Part shown: piece by piece, positions 1 through 10,923 of the stretch
Numbering within the stretch: the first letter of the stretch is position 1
Layout of the letters: each line of letters starts with the position of its first letter
Origin: Chrysomallon squamiferum
Taxonomy: Eukaryota; Mollusca; Gastropoda; Neomphalida; Peltospiridae
Assembly (NCBI GenBank): GCA_012295275.1
Contig: CM022665.1
Span: 20,495,650-20,559,649, forward strand
DNA length: 64,000 nucleotides
Direction of reading: 5' to 3'
The notes under the pieces: generated by a model
Databases searched by the model: none
Told to the model about the DNA's origin: nothing
The model's input: the letters and a program-made list of their open reading frames with translations, nothing else
Program-made: the position numbers and the translations under genes

Positions 1-14
1 TTTTATTATTTATT

Positions 15-47
<33 letters not shown>

Positions 48-324
48 TTGTTATTCCTGGGTCGGTCATTTAAAACAATAAGTAAGTTTCTTTTCAAAGA
101 TCAATGCTTTCGATTTTTTTTTTCTCAATAATTAATGTTTTCAGTAAATTGAAGTCTTGTATCATTGATTACAACAGTCTGTACGCAGATACATCTGACT
201 TTAGCATCCAGATTGTGTTTGGCTTCAAAGATTAATGATCTGAGTACACTGAGAAAATGTCCAACATTGGTTACACGTACAGAAGATGCATGTGACTTGA
301 TGTTCTTGATGTGTTTGGTTTCAG
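1..324 (+). other. Intron sequence before the first exon, with a degenerate copy of the splice acceptor region
   Basis: This is probably the last intron of the gene whose final exon begins at 325. It opens with a long T-rich tract. Around 214-283 it holds a degenerate copy of the segment at 310-362, which spans the splice acceptor and the beginning of the exon. Shared landmarks are TGTGTTTGG near the start of both copies and ACACGTACAG near the end of both. I see no coding sequence here. Confidence 0.45.
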
Positions 325-552
325 ATTGACATGAAACTGTGTGAGATATCGGACACGTACAGAGTTTATCGCTGTAAAGGATCAATAGAAAAAGCCGAGG
401 TGCGGCAGGTGATGACGGGAACGTTTGAGCTGATTTGTGAGAAAACTCTGCAGAATAACCCAATGTTGTATCGCTACCAGTACAAGTGGCCGACGATCGT
501 GCGCAGACCCGAATGCGTGGCCATTTTATTACAGAATCTAATAACACGATGA
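325..552 (+). CDS. Probable terminal exon of a gene entering from the left, function unknown
   Basis: The exon is preceded by a T-rich stretch ending in TTTCAG at 324 and runs open in phase 0 for 75 codons to a TGA at 550-552. The peptide has balanced, non-repetitive composition with Cys, Tyr, Arg and Trp (for example MLYRYQYKWPTIVRRPE), unlike the low-complexity frames nearby. An AATAAA signal lies 36 nt after the stop (588-593), as expected for a last exon. An internal ATG at 331 could start a 73-residue protein, but the acceptor just upstream makes a terminal exon more likely. I do not recognise the family. A degenerate copy of the acceptor and exon start lies just upstream. Confidence 0.5.
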   Translation: MDMKLCEISDTYRVYRCKGSIEKAEVRQVMTGTFELICEKTLQNNPMLYRYQYKWPTIVRRPECVAILLQNLITR

Positions 553-1183
553 AAGAATGATTCAATGAAGCAACAATCAAACGAACAAATAAACAGATGA
601 ATGGACGATAAACGAACAATGAATAAACGAATGACGGATCAATGAATATATAAATAAATGGATGGATGGTTGAATGAAAAAATAAATGGGCAAACGAATG
701 AATAAATTAACTGATGGTTATATGAATGGATGGATGAATATATAAAGATATTTCTACTACAAGGCAGGAAACAACACAATGACCTCTCTAACATCCTTAA
801 GTTTTATTTTCCTTACAACATATTTGTATTTATGTAAAAAAATAGCGTTGTTGTTATTATTATCTACATGGTAGGAGACTCACTATTAATACCACTACCA
901 AGGAACTCTGTAAACTGGTGGTTTTTTTATTATTATTATTTATATATTATTTTTTTTTATTTACTATTTTGTTCGTTCTTTCTTTCTTTTTTTCCTTGGT
1001 GGCGGGTGAGCCACTGAAGAACCCTACTGATACCTCCCTCATTTTTCTTACATTGCTGTCAGTGTGTTACTCTGTGAAACACAATGTTGATATTAGGAGA
1101 CAAGTGATGTTAAAATGATTTAAAACACTGCAGACGAAAAACAATTCTCGATACAGCGATATTAATTTTTGTCTAGTAACCTG

Positions 1184-1268
<85 letters not shown>

Positions 1269-1816
1269 GTCTGTCTGTCAGTCTCTATTTTTTATTTGTT
1301 TCTCATATATCACCGATTTTCTTTCTTTCTTTCCTTCTTCTTTCCCCGTCCAGTTATCTATATTTGTAGTTAATTATAAATTATACTATATTATATTGAT
1401 CCATTTATTTTATTAGTAGTACGAAATGTAACATTAATTTTGTACACAGACGTTATTTATGTGATGGTAGATGTTGATAAATAGCTGTAATAATATATTT
1501 GAAAAATATATATAAAATTTAATTAATCAAAACTGTTTTTGTCTTCTGTAACACAGAAACGAATTTTGCATGGAAGAATTTCAAACCAAAGTAGCGGTGC
1601 TAATAAGATGATGACGACGATGTTACAGTAATGATGATTATGATGATGTCAACATAATAAATATAATGGTGATGATAATAATGACGATAATGATGATGAT
1701 GATGATGATAAAAACTCTATGATGTGAATAATCAAGCTCTGTTGATTTTAGTCAATATAGTGTGTGTGTATGTGTTTATGAATGTATATATGTACGTATG
1801 TGTCCGCATGTAGGTG

Positions 1817-1847
<31 letters not shown>

Positions 1848-2100
1848 CAGTTTCTGTGTGTAAATAAGCATGTCGGTGCGTATGGTTGTATGTATTTTTG
1901 TTTTCATGAGTAAGTCTGTCTGTATTTGTGTATATATATGTGTGTCAGTGCATGTGTCTGGATGTATACATGTACACGTGGGTGTCTGTCTGTCTGTCTG
2001 TCTATGTGTTTTAATGTTTATTATTTCTATTTATTATTACAGATGCATGTAAGCTGAATCACGAACTGGTATAAAATCAGTGAAGACTTTCACAAAACAG
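553..2100. other. Intergenic simple-repeat region
   Basis: An AATAAA at 588 probably ends the first gene. From about 600 to 745 there is a degenerate GAATGAATGGAT-type minisatellite. Then follow T-rich sequence, the (CT)n tract at 1186-1264, degenerate GATGAT repeats near 1605-1710, and TG/TGTA-rich repeats near 1760-2010. Nothing protein-like was seen. Confidence 0.6.
1186..1264. repeat. (CT)n microsatellite
   Basis: An uninterrupted CT run of about 79 bp, followed by several TCTG units. Open frames across it (Ser-Leu repeats) are artefacts. Confidence 0.97.
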
Positions 2101-2560
2101 ATTAAACAAAATGATTACAATAAACACGATCATGTAATGTACTGCTTTATTATGGGGACTCTAACCGTCCGGTAATAATAAAAGCGATCCGGAATCGGGA
2201 TAATCCGTTTTATAGTTCTAACAGAATATTTATCTTTAAAATCAGACGAAATAAGAACACCGATAGCCGGGTTTGTGATGAGATTACACAGATCACGTGT
2301 TATTTCAAAGAAACCAACGACGCGCCTCGTTTCATTTACTGTATGACCATTTTCCATGAAAGACACAAACCTCCGGAGAGCAAAACCTGATATAGAGTTT
2401 TCTTCTTCTTAACAGTCCTTCTAAAGTAGAAATAAACGTATAAAATTGCATCGTATATGATGTATTCTAAGAAATGTGTCAAAACAATAGCTTGAAATAA
2501 CTAAACATGCACTATCACTTTAAATAACTTGATTTTCATTCTTTATAATTTTGTTAGTGG
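2101..2560. other. Non-repetitive block with an unassigned minus-strand open frame
   Basis: This stretch has mixed composition with CpG-containing words, unlike the simple repeats on both sides. A minus-strand frame from 2366 to 2130 encodes 78 residues with ordinary composition. An acceptor-like TATCAG lies upstream on that strand near 2387-2392. I do not recognise the peptide. It could be an exon, a decayed transposon piece or chance. Confidence 0.2.
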
Positions 2561-2593
2561 GGCGTTTAAGTTTAAAATGTATGTGTGTGCATG

Positions 2594-2599
<6 letters not shown>

Positions 2600-2638
<39 letters not shown>

Positions 2639-2733
2639 CACATAACAAAGCGTCCAAAATAAATTACCAACAACAAAACAAATGCAACTGCATCAACAAC
2701 AATAACAACAACAACAAAACAAAACACAATAGC

Positions 2734-2768
<35 letters not shown>

Positions 2769-2904
2769 CAACAACAACAACAACAAAAACAACGATAGCA
2801 ATAATAATAGCAATAATAATAATAATAATAAAGATGATGATGATGATAACAACAACAACAAAAGAATAATAGCAGTAGTAGCAGTAGCAGTAGTAGTAGT
2901 AATG

Positions 2905-2942
<38 letters not shown>
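2600..2942. repeat. Compound microsatellite cluster (TA, AAC, AAT, GAT, GTA)
   Basis: A TA run near 2600-2632 is followed from about 2685 by AAC, AAT, GAT, AGT and AAT trinucleotide runs ending near 2942. All frames read through as homopolymers (Asn on one strand; Leu, Tyr or Val on the other), so the long open frames are not evidence for a gene. Confidence 0.9.
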
Positions 2943-3588
<646 letters not shown>

Positions 3589-3724
3589 GTTCACACATAC
3601 ACATTTGGACACACAGGCAATAATCACAGATGTCATATGAAAAATAAATTTTGTGAACCCTCTACTGAAGGTTCATTCCTTTGTTGTTGTTTTTTTGTTT
3701 TTTTACTTTGTTTTATTTTTTAGT

Positions 3725-4080
3725 ATATCTTTAGAACTGAAGTTAGTGTCAATAGCAGTGTCAGTTTTAGTGTCAGTATTAGTGTAATAGTTCAGTGTCA
3801 GTGTTTGTGTTAGTGTACGTTTCGGTGTCAGTGTCAGTAACAGTGACATTGTCAGTAGTAGTAGTTTCAGTGTTAGTGTCAGTGTTAGTGACAGTGTCAT
3901 TGTCAGTAACAGTGGCTTTGTCAGTAGTAGTAGTTTCAGTGTTAGTGTCAGTGTTAGTAACACTGTCAGTAACAGTGACACTGTCAGTATTAGTAGTTTC
4001 AGTGTCAGTGTCAATGTTAGTAACAGTGTTAGTGTCAGTAACAGTGTTGTTGGTGCCAGTGTCAGAGTCATTGTCAGCAT
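3725..4080. repeat. Degenerate hexamer satellite with a higher-order period
   Basis: The stretch consists of TCAGTG, TTAGTG and close variants. A longer block starting GTCAGTAGTAGTAGTTTCAG recurs at about 3851, 3920 and (with changes) 3983, giving a higher-order period of 63-69 bp. Because the base unit is 6 bp, both strands stay open (Ser-Val on plus, Thr-Leu on minus). This is the cause of two long frames here, not coding. Confidence 0.85.
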
Positions 4081-5529
4081 GTAAAGGAAGAGAGATGCAG
4101 GAAAACTGTTAAATAGACAGTATACAGAAAAAAGACAGAAACAAAGAATGATAGATAGAAAGGAAGAAAAAAAGAGAGAAAAAGCAGAAAGAAAAGAACA
4201 AAGAAAACAAAATGGAAATTTAAAATAGATAGATAGATAGATAAATGAAAAAAATAATAATAAAAAATAAAATAGAAGAATAAAACATTTTTGAAAAAAG
4301 AAGAAAGAAAACAAAATGGAATTTAAAAACAAGAAAAAAAAAAAGCCAGCCAATAACAAAAGTCCACAAAGAAACCCCCTCCCTACACCAAAAAAGAAAA
4401 AAAAAGAAACAACAGAATTCAAAATGAAAATATTCTCCTTAAATTTATTACACTAACAGAGTACAGGGAACACGACAGCAAATTTTCTTAGAAAAATAGT
4501 AAACATGACTGTGACTAGTAAGCTGTTTAATACTGAAGCAGTCAACTGATTTGTAACAGAAAAAGCCGAGAAATAAACACGTTATTTATAATACTTACTG
4601 AACGACATGTGAAATTTATTCTAAAGAAATCAATAATCTTGCACGCAGAAATCCACTAAATCAGTTTCAAATAAAAATTAAAGAGAACAACGAAAGGAAA
4701 AGTTATTATCGTTCACGGAACATGACTGAATACATTTATCATCAACGACATTAATATTATCATCATTACTATTACTGTTATTAGTGTTATTATTGTTTAT
4801 TATTGTTCATTGTTGTTATTATTATTATTATTATTTTTTATATTATTATTGTTATTATTAATCACATACCAACATTAAAACACACAAATGAAAAACACTT
4901 GTTTTTTTCTTTAAAATTTTAAACAAAAATAAAAGACTTTTATATATATTTTAAAAAAATAAAACAGAATACATATCATCTTTTTTAAAATTAAATTATA
5001 AAATAAATATAAAAATCTCACCTATGACAAACATGGTGAGCAACCTTTACTAAAACAAACATATTAATACTGTTTTACATTTCCATACAACGGAAAATAT
5101 CAAATATTGACTGGAACTACAGTTATTTTTCAAAAATCATAAAGTCATTCTCTTTGAAAATGTCAGTCTGGTTAACTTCTTCTTTTCGAAAAATATAATC
5201 AGTAATGTGTGTACGAGTGTCCACTGCAAAGTGTAATAGCTAGACACACTGAATCTTTGATAAGCCAAAAAGTCCACCAACTAAAAGCAAGACAGAGTTC
5301 TCCACTTCACACACAGAAGATTAAAAACTGAAGAAAATGTCTAAAGTGTTTACAAGTGCATCCCATTTAGCATCGACACAAGTTCTAAAATAGAAATCTC
5401 TGAAATCATATCTAGGCTGAAATGTTTGTTTTTTCTTGTAAATCATGTGTCAGAACGTTCCGACAATCTGGGAAATTCAAAAAAAAAAAAATAAATAAGA
5501 AACCAAGAAAAAAAAAAAACACAGTCCAT
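4081..5529. other. Intergenic AT-rich sequence
   Basis: A-rich purine sequence (4110-4420) gives way to AT-rich DNA with TTA runs near 4745-4860. Sequence from about 5040 to 5529 is probably 3' flank or UTR of the minus-strand gene ending at 5530. No further exon was seen. Confidence 0.5.
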
Positions 5530-5916
5530 TTAGCAAGATGATCTCCACTGGACGAGGTTGCTTGGTGGAATTCCGAATTTGGTTCTTCTGTTGTTGGTAT
5601 TACGGCTGAAGAAATAGCCACACGTCGGTTTGCCCATCGTACTAAAAGGCGCCAAAGAGTTTGATTTCATCGTTCTCACCTTACTAAACTCCTTAATGTA
5701 ACTCCCCTCCAGCCCCAGGGATCTTGTCGTCAGGGGGTAGCTGCCATAGGCCGACATGTCGTATGCCTGCGGGATTAGGTTTGTATTGCGCATACGGCGC
5801 GCATTCAGATGACGTGAATAGCGGTTAGAAATACCCAGAGATTTCAGTCTCATTTCTTCCAGATGCTGCCAAGTAAAGGTCCTCGGGTCGACGTTGTAGG
5901 TGGGAACAATCTCCAT
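5530..5916 (-). CDS. Small protein of unknown function, paralogue A of a head-to-head pair
   Basis: A complete 128-codon single-exon frame starting at 5916. It is clearly related to the protein at 9036-9434. Both have W-x-H-x-E-x-x-R-L-K-x-L followed two to three residues later by NRYSR near the N-terminus (here W16 to R35). Both also share K-x-NS-[IL]-x-PF-x-T-[MI]-GK-x-x-CGY-x-F in the C-terminal half, then an RR and a final NL-x-x-WR. The relationship across the whole length shows that both are real proteins and that each is complete without introns. No signal peptide or membrane segment is evident. The basic, Tyr/Arg-rich, compact make-up resembles small microtubule-associated sperm or cilium proteins, but that is inference. 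I cannot name a family. Confidence 0.75.
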   Translation of the reverse strand: MEIVPTYNVDPRTFTWQHLEEMRLKSLGISNRYSRHLNARRMRNTNLIPQAYDMSAYGSYPLTTRSLGLEGSYIKEFSKVRTMKSNSLAPFSTMGKPTCGYFFSRNTNNRRTKFGIPPSNLVQWRSSC

Positions 5917-6008
5917 TAAACTGAACTGAAATATCTCCTCTCCGAGAACAAACTTCTTAAAATTTAGTTAACTTGTTCGTTCTTCAATTTCACACACGAA
6001 AAAATATG

Positions 6009-6046
<38 letters not shown>

Positions 6047-7789
6047 AGAAGATCGTTTTTAAAAAGGCACCTTTATGTTTGTCGTCTGTTGTTAGAGAAC
6101 AAGCCAACTCTTTGAAATCGTTTGGCAACCAGCCCTCAAAGTTCAGACGTCTTTCTCAGTCGAAGTACACGCTGATATTGCTAAGCTGTATAAAGCCACA
6201 TGTGACCAACACCGCTTATTATCCGCTCGCCTTAACAGGAATTAACAACAACCGTGACGTGACGTAGGTCTACACAGCGCAGATACACCGGGTCGGGCCG
6301 CTTTTCACGCCCTGCATTTATTTATTTATTTATTTATTTATAATTACAGTTATTTTGATTTATTTTTCAAATTAGTATTATTATTATTATTATTAGTAGT
6401 AGTAGTAGTAGTAGTAGTATTGTTTTTGTTGCTGTTGTTGTTACTGTTGTTGTTGATGATGATGATGATGATGATGATGTATTTGTTTGAATTATATAAT
6501 GGTCAATAAACTGACGACAACACCTTCCATTCTGTTTTCCATTTCTGTTCTCGTATCTCTCTAACATTACCCCTGTTTGCAGCCCGTGACGTCCTTTATT
6601 GTTTGCGCTTGACGTAATGTCGTAATGTCCTTTACTGCTTGTGTTCTTTTTCTTGTCATGTTGCCTAATTTGAACAGAATTCAGTAATACTGTTACAGAA
6701 CAAAGCGTCGTGTTTACCTCACGGTTTCGTTATTGATCACGCATGAATAGACAGCTCTGCTGTTTTGTTATAATTAAAAGGGTGCTGACAACACTGAATC
6801 TGTACACAGGTTTTGTACACCTGATATATTGATATTAATGATATATGACGTAGAGTTTCTGTGCAAATTGTCTGTGCTGAACATGTTTTCTGAATGTAAG
6901 AGACAAATGTTTAAACTCTCCTCCGTACAAATCTCTAACGAGGGGTAAAATATGATACCTCGATAATAACAATCACCCATTTTAAACATTCCTGACTGTG
7001 TGCCCAATACAGTACTTAAATATATATTATAACATTATATAATTATATTCCTAAAGCCAGGCTTATTCATGTAAAATGACGTCGTGGCTGTCGCGAGCAT
7101 GGTAGACGGCGTTATGAATGTCCTGACCTTTGCATATTCTGTATATTAATAATTTTTTTCTAAAAAAAAATTAGTTATTTTAATAAATATAATGTAAGAA
7201 ATATCAAACCTGTGCGGTGCACTGTTGTGTGTAACAGGCAAGTGGTGTCAATTACCGAATTTCTGTTTGTAGTGGGTAGCTGCAAGTTTTATTAGGCCGA
7301 TATATCACTAGCTTCAAAACGAAGCGTTTTTATTTATTTTTATTATTTTTATTTTTTTATTTAATTTTATTATTTATTTATTTATTTTTTTTTATTTGTT
7401 TATTTGTTTATTTTGTTTTTTTTATTTGGTTATTTATTTATTTTTTTTTTTTTTTTTTTTTAATTTATTTAATTTATTTATTTATTATATTATTATTATT
7501 TTTTTTATATATAATAATAAGACAAAGGTAACAGTCATTTATGCGTTTACATGTGTGTTGGGGGAGGTTTTATTTTACTGCTTTGTTGTTGTTTTTGAAC
7601 ATTTTTCGAGTAAGCCATTACTGTGAATAAATCTTGTTTACACATACACGTGAGAGTTAACTCATCACTATTTCATTTAATCGATATGAAAAACAGATAA
7701 ATTACATATCTACACAACAACATGCACGTCGCGTTGTACGCTACATACACGTGTACAGAGACAGGATCGCTCCTCTGTACCCGAGTTAT

Positions 7790-7876
<87 letters not shown>

Positions 7877-8126
7877 TATATAAATTTCTATCTCTTTATC
7901 TATCTATATTTCTGCCTCTCCTTTTTTCTATATCTCTACATACATACATACATACATAGTCTACATACATACATAAATATACATACATAAATATACACAC
8001 AAACATGCATACATATACACATACACACATAGATACATAAACATTTATACAGATACATATATAGACATACATATATTCATACACACAGTATATATACATA
8101 TATACGTGTATGTGTGTGTGGACATA
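5917..8126. other. Intergenic region between paralogue A and the Tigger element
   Basis: The A-gene promoter should lie just right of 5916. Two tandem TGACG half-sites lie near 6253-6264 and a GGCAACC half-site near 6124. Repeats include TA (6012-6042), TTTA (6318-6342), TTA/GTA/GAT trinucleotides (6374-6478), T-rich DNA (7330-7510), the CT tract at 7796-7873 and ATACATAC-type repeats (7935-8110). No gene recognised. Confidence 0.5.
7796..7873. repeat. (CT)n microsatellite
   Basis: A pure CT run of about 78 bp. Confidence 0.97.
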
Positions 8127-8824
8127 CAGTGGAACTTTGACTTTGAGTTGCGAGCCAAAATACGAGTTACGAGCTACCTTCAGATACGCCGCCACTAGTT
8201 GCCGCAACCAACAACACAACATCCGCCCAGCATCCGGCGCCTCACTCGTTTACTTCACGTTTTAATCGCTGTTGAAGTATCTCTACTGGGTTGAGCTCGA
8301 GTTTTGTGCAGTATTTTGCCAACTTTCTTTTTTCTGACCATGGATCCTAAGAAAGTTAATGCAAAGGACCGCGCTGAGAAGAAGAAGCGGATGATGTCCA
8401 CTGAGAAAAAGCATGAAATCATAGAAAAACATAAGCGAGGTGTGTGTGTAGTCGACTTGGCTAGGTGGTACAAGCGTATTTCTTCTACGATATGTACCAT
8501 ATTGAAGAAGGAGTCGATAACGGCTGTAGCTCCAGCCAAAGGAGTTAAAATAATTTGTCTGATCTCCAAGATAAATACAGTTTATAAAACCAATTTATTT
8601 CTTTACATTCTCTTTAATTTTATTTTTATACAATATTTGTCATTTATAAATACATTTTTCTTATTTAGAAACACATTATAGAAAATGGGGTTATTTTGGG
8701 GGGCTGAAACGGATTAATGATATTTCAGTTAATTTCAGTTTGGAAAATTAATTTGCTATACAAGCAAATTGAGTTACGAGCTCGGTCACGGAACGAATTA
8801 AACTCGTAAGTCAAGGTACCACTG
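8127..8824 (+). mobile_element. Internally deleted pogo/Tigger-type DNA transposon, 698 bp
   Basis: The ends are inverted copies. The left end reads CAGTGGAACTTTGACTTTGA; the right end, read on the minus strand, begins CAGTGGTACCTTGACTTACG. Each is flanked by TA (8125-8126 and 8825-8826), the expected Tc1/mariner-superfamily target duplication. CAGTGG ends are typical of Tigger elements. Inside is the start of a transposase (8340 onward) with a CENP-B/pogo N-terminal helix-turn-helix, but the catalytic domain is missing. At about 0.7 kb against a typical 2-3 kb, it is a non-autonomous deletion derivative. It lies between the divergent paralogue genes. Confidence 0.9.
8340..8681 (+). pseudogene. 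Truncated Tigger transposase (N-terminal DNA-binding part only)
   Basis: From ATG at 8340 the frame gives MDPKKVNAKDRAEKKKRM and then EKKHEIIEKHKRG with a VVDLARWYKRISSTICTILKK helix-turn-helix. This is the conserved start of Tigger/jerky-type transposases, which bind the element's ends. The recognisable part stops near APAKGVK (about 8550). What follows is hydrophobic, T-rich non-conserved sequence to a stop at 8681. The DDE catalytic domain is absent, so no active transposase can be made. The remaining DNA-binding segment is intact and could in principle still be expressed. Confidence 0.85.
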
Positions 8825-8985
8825 TATTTGTATTTATTATGAGGAGTGGTTAGACTGGTATAATCAAATACTACTGGATAAACAAGAATCGGCATATTTC
8901 TTATTTTCTGATGTTCAAAACACAACTTGCTATGTAGTAATATATAATTTCCGCGCCTGTTTCCAACACGTCATCATTCTACTGA

Positions 8986-8993
8986 TGACGTCA
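8986..8993. promoter_or_regulatory. Palindromic CRE (TGACGTCA) in the promoter of paralogue B
   Basis: An exact cAMP-response-element octamer lies 42 bp upstream of the ATG at 9036, within ATGACGTCAT. CREB/CREM/ATF proteins bind this site, and CREM-type sites are common near start sites of animal spermatid genes. Use here is inference. Confidence 0.45.
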
Positions 8994-9035
8994 TCTTACT
9001 GTTAAAACGTCTCTTAATCCGCACGAATTGTCAAA

Positions 9036-9434
9036 ATGTCTTCATATCCGCAGGACAGCAGTGACGAGTGGAGAAACGTGTTCGAGTACTTATCCCAACT
9101 TAAATACACAAAATGGGATCACGAGGAGGCTCTCAGACTGAAAGAATTACGTCTGCCAAATCGATATTCAAGATATTTCTGTCGTCTTCCACAAAGAAAC
9201 ATGGCTAACTTCCCGTGGCCTCCCACGTGTCCAGACCCATACGGCACGGCTGAACTGAAAGAGCGAACCAAACATCTGTCAAAAACCAACTCCATTTCGC
9301 CTTTTTACACAATAGGAAAGAAACCCTGTGGATATTCATTCAACCCTGACGCAGATCATAAAAGAAGAATAACTGGACTTCAATCTGCAAATCTTCCATT
9401 ATGGCGGCCATACAACACTTCGAGAATGTTTTAA
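9036..9434 (+). CDS. Small protein of unknown function, paralogue B of a head-to-head pair
   Basis: A complete 132-codon single-exon frame from ATG at 9036 (context CAAAATGT) to TAA at 9432-9434. It shares two conserved blocks with the protein encoded at 5530-5916: W27-x-H-x-E-x-x-RLK-x-L ending in NRYSR (to R46), and a C-terminal block with NSISPF, TIGKKPCGY and a closing NLPLWRP. The first about 12 residues (MSSYPQDSSDEW) and the middle are not conserved. No signal peptide, membrane span or known catalytic motif is visible. A palindromic CRE lies 42 bp upstream. Together with gene A it forms a divergent duplicate pair about 3.1 kb apart. Function unknown; a sperm or cilium structural role is possible from general character only. 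Confidence 0.78.
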   Translation: MSSYPQDSSDEWRNVFEYLSQLKYTKWDHEEALRLKELRLPNRYSRYFCRLPQRNMANFPWPPTCPDPYGTAELKERTKHLSKTNSISPFYTIGKKPCGYSFNPDADHKRRITGLQSANLPLWRPYNTSRMF

Positions 9435-10895
9435 AGTCAACCACGTCGTCACTGGAAATGCGTTTTCTGTTTGTCTACAGACTTGTAAATTAATTTTTAT
9501 GACAAAAAAGGATTTTTGAAGAAATCAGCATTTTAAATTTCAGTTTCTTTTGATACTGTATCAACATTCAAAGACTTTAAAAATGATGCCGTGTGGATAA
9601 GAGAGAAGTAATCGAAAATTATAAAAATTATGTTCTTTTGATAGAGTAATCAGGACGTTCAGTTAAATTAATATGTTGAGGAAAGAAACTGTCTCCGCTA
9701 TTTTATAAGAAACTGAATATCGAACAAATTCTAGCAAATATTGTTTTTGAGTTCGTCAAATTTTAGTATTGCTGTTTTTCTGAACATAACCTTCTTGTAT
9801 TAAGTAACGAGTAATCTCCCTTTACATTAACATGAACGAAATATTCATGAATGGAATGATGTTTTCTTTTTTTGTTGTTGTTTGTTTGTTTGTTTTTTTT
9901 ATTTATTTTTTTTTTTTTTGACGCAAAAATATAATATGAAATTGTCCCTGTAAATTGTGTTTATTTATTTATTAATGTGTGATTCTGAATTATTAATATT
10001 GTTACTATTTTTAAATTATTGTGTATATTTCTTGTAGTTTTTGTTGTTGATGTTTTGTAATTTTTGTTCTTGTTGTTTTGAAATTATTATTATATTTGTA
10101 AAATACTTAAGCACATTTATTACTGTTGTTTACTTTTTTTATTAATAACATGTTATTCACATATTTGTTTGTCATATATTTCAGCATTAAAATATCATTT
10201 TCAAAATTTACCTCTTATGTTATTATTATCATTATTATTACTACTACTACTGTTACCATTACTATATTGTTACTATGATTATTATTATTATTATTATATT
10301 ATTATTATTATTGATTTTGTTATCGTTGTTCTTGTCACTGTTGCTGCTGCTACCATTTAAATAAGTTTTAAAAAATATTACAAAATACAAAATATTATTT
10401 AAAAGACGCAAATGAAAATGAATTGACAACAAACAACAAAAAATAAAAATGAAATAAATAATAATAATAACTAAAATTTTAAAAATTTAAAACGAAGAAG
10501 AAAAAGAATCGAAAAACTAATTTTAAAAAAAGAAAAAGGTTGAATTAACTGAAATAAGGACAAAAAAGGAAACGAAATAAGCAGAAACGGAAGAAAGAAA
10601 TTATTAGTTTTCACCATTTTTTCTGTCACAAACAATGATTAGTTTAATATTACTACGACTGACAGCCCATTATCACCTGTACGAATCTTGTTTCGGTACA
10701 CGCGTGCACCGCAGTGATAATTAAACTTCTGCTGCTACTTCCATGCAGGTATTTATTTTCTCGGGAACCGCAATGGAGGAAATTTGTTATCACAAACAGG
10801 TTGCATTTTGAAGGAAAGCGTCATGAAAAGGTAGCACGAATCCGAGCGAAATCTATAAATTGTGCGATAAATTCGAGTAAGCTAATCCGAGAATA
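9435..10895. other. Intergenic AT-rich sequence
   Basis: 3' flank of paralogue B, then T-rich DNA (9860-10160), TTA/ACT trinucleotide runs (10220-10355) and A-rich DNA (10360-10600). From about 10620 to 10895 the composition becomes mixed, consistent with promoter and 5' UTR of the GPCR gene starting at 10896. No other gene seen. Confidence 0.5.
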
Positions 10896-10923
10896 ATGGA
10901 GAACTTAAGAGTCAACTGCACAG
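10896..10923 (+). CDS. GPCR exon 1 (short N-terminal coding exon)
   Basis: Nine codons plus one base (MENLRVNCT, then G), ending at a strong donor GTACGT. Joined to the acceptor at 12639 it yields Asp10 and continues in frame. It contributes an NCT glycosylation sequon, typical of an extracellular receptor N-terminus. The evidence is splice phase and context only. Confidence 0.5.

Noticed and set aside
125-619. 164-codon minus frame at the left edge
   Set aside because: It overlaps the plus-strand exon 325-552, which has acceptor, stop and polyadenylation signal in order. The minus frame has no such support.
3703-4422. 239-codon minus frame
   Set aside because: Half is the TCAGTG satellite read as Thr-Leu and the rest is a T-rich/Phe-rich frame. 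No domain.
6115-6135. X-box for paralogue A
   Set aside because: Only one half-site (GGCAACC) is present; the opposite half does not match.
10714-10896. 60-codon plus frame before the GPCR
   Set aside because: It ends where the proposed GPCR start begins and has no recognisable similarity. More likely 5' UTR or promoter.
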